This document shows, piece after piece, positions 61,732 through 64,000 of a DNA stretch of 64,000 nucleotides. The number at the start of each line of letters is the position of its first letter. Position 1 is the stretch's first letter. Made by a program: the position numbers and the translations under genes. The stretch spans positions 689,577 to 753,576 of the forward strand of contig NZ_CSTD01000002.1 of NCBI RefSeq assembly GCF_001053185.1. The letters are read 5' to 3'. The notes below the pieces were generated by a model. That model worked only from the letters and a program-made list of their open reading frames with translations. It searched no databases and was not told the DNA's origin. The stretch is from Mycobacterium bohemicum DSM 44277. GTDB taxonomy: Bacteria > Actinomycetota > Actinomycetes > Mycobacteriales > Mycobacteriaceae.

Positions 61732-62589
61732 TCAGATGGCGGCGGCGAGGCGGCGCCACTCCTCCCGCGGGAAGGCGCGCGGATCCTCCGTGAGCACCTG
61801 CACGCAGACATGGTCGGCTCCGGCCTCCCGATGCTCGGCGACCCGCCGCATGATGGCCTCTTCGTCGCCCCACGCGATCAGCGCGTCGAAGAGCCGATCG
61901 CTGACCTGTGCGACATCGTCCTCCGAAAAGCCGCTGCGCAGCATGTTATTGGCGTAGTTGGGCATCGAGAGATAGGCGCGCAGGGTGTCGGTTCCGATCC
62001 GGCGTGCCTCGTCGTAGGTGTCGCACAGGATGACACCCTGCTCCGGGAGCAGCAACGGCCCTTCGCCCAGAACCGAACGGGCGTAAGCGGTATGCGACGG
62101 GTTGACCAGGTATGGGTGGGCGCCGCGGCTACGGCTCGCGGACATGGCCAGCATCTTCGGGCCCAGGGCGGCGAGCACCCGGCCCTCGGCCGGGACCGGC
62201 CGCGGTGCGGCATCCAACCCGTCCAGGAACGCCGCCGTGGCGGCCAGCGGCTTGCGGTAACGGCCGGGCTGGCCGGCGTCGATCAGGGGGGCGTGGCTGA
62301 CGCCGATGCCCAGCAGGAAGCGGTCCCCGTGCTCGTCGGTCAGGGCCGCGTAGGACTCCGCCACATCCCCGGGCTCGTGCATCCACAGGTTCAGGATTCC
62401 GGTGGCGATCACTGTCCGCTTGGTGGCGGCGAGCAGCCGGGCCACCGCGTCCAGCACCGGCCCGCCGACGTCGGGGATCCACAGCGCGGTAAAGCCCAGC
62501 TCCTCCAATTCCGCTGCCGCTTCGGTGGATTCGCCGGCGTCACCGTAGCGCAGTTGGCTGCTCCAGATGCCGATGCCGGTAAGGTCCAT
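61732..62589 (-). CDS. LLM class F420-dependent oxidoreductase
   Basis: 285 aa luciferase-like monooxygenase fold: GIGIWSSQLRYGDAGE start, ELGFTALWIPDVGGP, LLGIGVSHAP, VLAALGPKMLAMSASRSRGAHPY and YVSMPNY-like end. The LGPKML and GAHPYLVNPSHT motifs place it in the mycobacterial subgroup thought to use F420. The substrate is unknown. It is convergent with fadB. Confidence 0.9.
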   Translation of the reverse strand: MDLTGIGIWSSQLRYGDAGESTEAAAELEELGFTALWIPDVGGPVLDAVARLLAATKRTVIATGILNLWMHEPGDVAESYAALTDEHGDRFLLGIGVSHAPLIDAGQPGRYRKPLAATAAFLDGLDAAPRPVPAEGRVLAALGPKMLAMSASRSRGAHPYLVNPSHTAYARSVLGEGPLLLPEQGVILCDTYDEARRIGTDTLRAYLSMPNYANNMLRSGFSEDDVAQVSDRLFDALIAWGDEEAIMRRVAEHREAGADHVCVQVLTEDPRAFPREEWRRLAAAI

Positions 62590-62619
62590 GGGGTCATCCT
62601 TTCGTCGCCCCCCATGGTG

Positions 62620-63828
62620 TCAGACGTCGGCTCCGGCATAGTCGGGGACCGGCAGGGAGTCGTGCAGCCGGAGGCCCTTGGTGTTCAGTCTCGCCAGCGC
62701 CCTGGACAGGGGTGCGGGCATCAGTGAGATCAGTTCCGCCCCGCGGGTCAGTGCCCATACTCCGGCCTTCGAGCCGGGGACGATCGTCCTGGCGGCGCCG
62801 CGCGCGAAGTTGCGGCTCAGCTGCACCGGCTCGCGCATCGCCAGTTCGTAGGCGGCGAAGGCGCGCAAGTGATCGCCGTCGGCGCGGGCCATCTCCCCGG
62901 CCAGCACGTAGGCCCCCAGCACCGCGAGGCTCGTGCTTCCGCCGACCGCGGGTCCGGGACAGTACCCGGCGTCGCCGACAAGCGTGACGCGCCGGCGTGA
63001 GTACCGGTCCAGCCGTAGCTGGCTGATCGCGTCGAAGTAGAACGCCGGGGTGTCGTCGACCTCGGCCAGCCAGCGGTCCACCTGGGTGTGCATGCCCGCG
63101 AACGCCTCGCGCAGCAATTCCTTCTGCCGGGCCGCGTCGCGGTGGTCGTAGACGAGTTGCTCCGGGCTGCGGAACAAGAACACCGCGCGCGCGTCGTCGA
63201 GGTGCTCCGCCGTGTAGATCGCCGCGAGGCGCCCCACGCCGATATGACCGACCATGTCGCCCGCATTCGCCAGCTCCCTGGGCACCGACACCACCGCGAG
63301 GTAGCCGCCCAGGAAGCGGGTGAGATCGGCCTCCTCCCCGAAGGTCAGGCGCCGAACGTTGGAGTGCAGCCCGTCGGCCCCGACGATGACGTCGAACGTG
63401 CGCGCCGGCGTGCGCTCGAACGTCACGCAGCCGTCGACGTCGATGCCCGTGATCGAGTCGCCGAACACGTACTCGACGTCGTCGCGCCCGGCGGCGTAGT
63501 AGATCTCGCTGAGGTCGTCGCGCATGATCTCCACGTGCCGGTCGGAGGTGGCGGCGTAGACCTTGGTCAGGTCGATCTCCGTGGGCCGTGGCCGGCCCGC
63601 ACGGTACAAGGTCAGCCGCGTGGTGCCCGTCGCGAGCGCCTCGATCTGCGGCAGGACGCCCATCTTCGCCGAGATCTCCATCGCCGGGCGAAACAGGTCG
63701 ACGGCGTGGCCGCCGGTCTTGCGCAGGGCTGGCGCGCGCTCGACGACGGTGACGTCGAAGCCGTGGCGCGTCAGCCAGTAGGCCAGCACCGGCCCGGCGA
63801 TGCTGGCACCGGAAACGAGAACGCGCAT
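62620..63828 (-). CDS. FAD-dependent aromatic-type monooxygenase (PHBH fold)
   Basis: 402 aa. The dinucleotide motif VSGASIAGPVLAYWLTRHGFDVTVVER, the DG motif VIVGADGLHSNVR and the GD motif LVGDAGYCPGPAVGGSTS define the PHBH family. The first Gly triad (GASIAGP) is slightly altered. Substrate unknown. It lies 30 bp upstream of the LLM gene on the same strand and may share an operon with it. Confidence 0.9.
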   Translation of the reverse strand: MRVLVSGASIAGPVLAYWLTRHGFDVTVVERAPALRKTGGHAVDLFRPAMEISAKMGVLPQIEALATGTTRLTLYRAGRPRPTEIDLTKVYAATSDRHVEIMRDDLSEIYYAAGRDDVEYVFGDSITGIDVDGCVTFERTPARTFDVIVGADGLHSNVRRLTFGEEADLTRFLGGYLAVVSVPRELANAGDMVGHIGVGRLAAIYTAEHLDDARAVFLFRSPEQLVYDHRDAARQKELLREAFAGMHTQVDRWLAEVDDTPAFYFDAISQLRLDRYSRRRVTLVGDAGYCPGPAVGGSTSLAVLGAYVLAGEMARADGDHLRAFAAYELAMREPVQLSRNFARGAARTIVPGSKAGVWALTRGAELISLMPAPLSRALARLNTKGLRLHDSLPVPDYAGADV

Positions 63829-64000
63829 GACGGCCCTCCTGCGGCTACTTGAGGCCCGTCCAGCCTAATGGGAACCGATCAGCGAGCCGTTGACAGGTTT
63901 TGATGCCCGGTCGGTAGATCCTGATCACCGAGCCGCCGGCCGGTGAGCACTGCTTAAGCCTGGAGTGCTGTTTGACTTCTAAGCCTAGATCGTGCCCCGG
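63829..64000. other. intergenic region at the window edge
   Basis: 172 bp upstream of the FAD monooxygenase. It contains TGAGCACTGCTTA (63944-63956), an imperfect inverted repeat similar in halves but not in spacing to the operator at 38023-38042. No gene start is visible on the plus strand before the edge. Confidence 0.4.

Noticed and set aside
1..64000. tRNA or rRNA genes, CRISPR arrays, prophage
   Set aside because: No cloverleaf, ribosomal motif, spaced direct-repeat array or phage structural gene was recognised on reading the window.

Overview
The window is high-G+C actinobacterial DNA and almost certainly comes from a Mycobacterium, probably a slow grower of the M. avium complex type. 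The evidence is a complete yrbE/mce lipid-import operon, two pairs of Mce-associated membrane proteins, an LpqH-type lipoprotein, an MmpS-like secreted protein, and a right-hand block (about 52.5-61.7 kb) with the gene order of M. tuberculosis Rv0853c-Rv0860 (kdc, SRPBCC, far, SRPBCC, SRPBCC, dapC, fadA, fadB). The order is stated from memory, not from a search. No rRNA, tRNA, CRISPR array or transposase was seen.

Region 1 (1-18.1 kb) is a catabolic island. On the minus strand, a zinc-ribbon/OB-thiolase fusion, a 3Fe-4S ferredoxin and a NuoF-like flavoprotein lie next to an operon of two amidohydrolase-2 proteins, a Rieske ferredoxin and an alpha/beta hydrolase. They are followed by a split acyl-CoA dehydrogenase pair, a P450/ferredoxin/micropeptide/SDR operon, and an aldehyde dehydrogenase plus class III CoA transferase. 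The set resembles steroid side-chain degradation: P450 oxidation, oxidation to the acid, CoA activation, heterotetrameric dehydrogenation, then retro-aldol cleavage. The actual substrate cannot be read from the sequence.

Region 2 (18.5-33.4 kb) is an mce operon (yrbEA, yrbEB, mceA-F) with a striking rearrangement. The proline-rich part of mceF is fused in frame to the C-terminal two thirds of the Sec translocon protein SecD. A nearly complete secF follows, and behind it lies the detached C-terminal tail of an Mce protein. It looks as if a secD'-secF block was inserted into mceF. In addition, mceE carries a 28-bp tandem duplication that shifts its reading frame into mceF. Secreted proteins (one with a 12-base homopolymer in its signal peptide) and two Mce-associated proteins follow on the minus strand.

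Region 3 (33.4-52.7 kb) is a mosaic of regulator-plus-enzyme modules: three TetR genes with evident palindromic operators, a NorE/NorF-like (COX III/IV) membrane module with two paralogous membrane proteins, a second P450, an enoyl-CoA hydratase with an MmpS-like protein, an amidohydrolase with a FadD3-like ligase, two MDR oxidoreductases, a CMD-like/lactonase/hydrolase operon, a decayed TetR gene, a second Mce-associated pair and a BFD-type ferredoxin.

Region 4 (52.6-64 kb) is the conserved kdc-to-fadB block, closed by a strong bidirectional terminator, then an LLM F420-type oxidoreductase and an FAD monooxygenase.

One signal links regions 1-3: an inverted repeat GAGAAT-N3-ATTCTC (two exact copies, the rest near-matches) sits just upstream of many of the catabolic genes. 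It suggests one undescribed regulon whose regulator is not obvious in the window.
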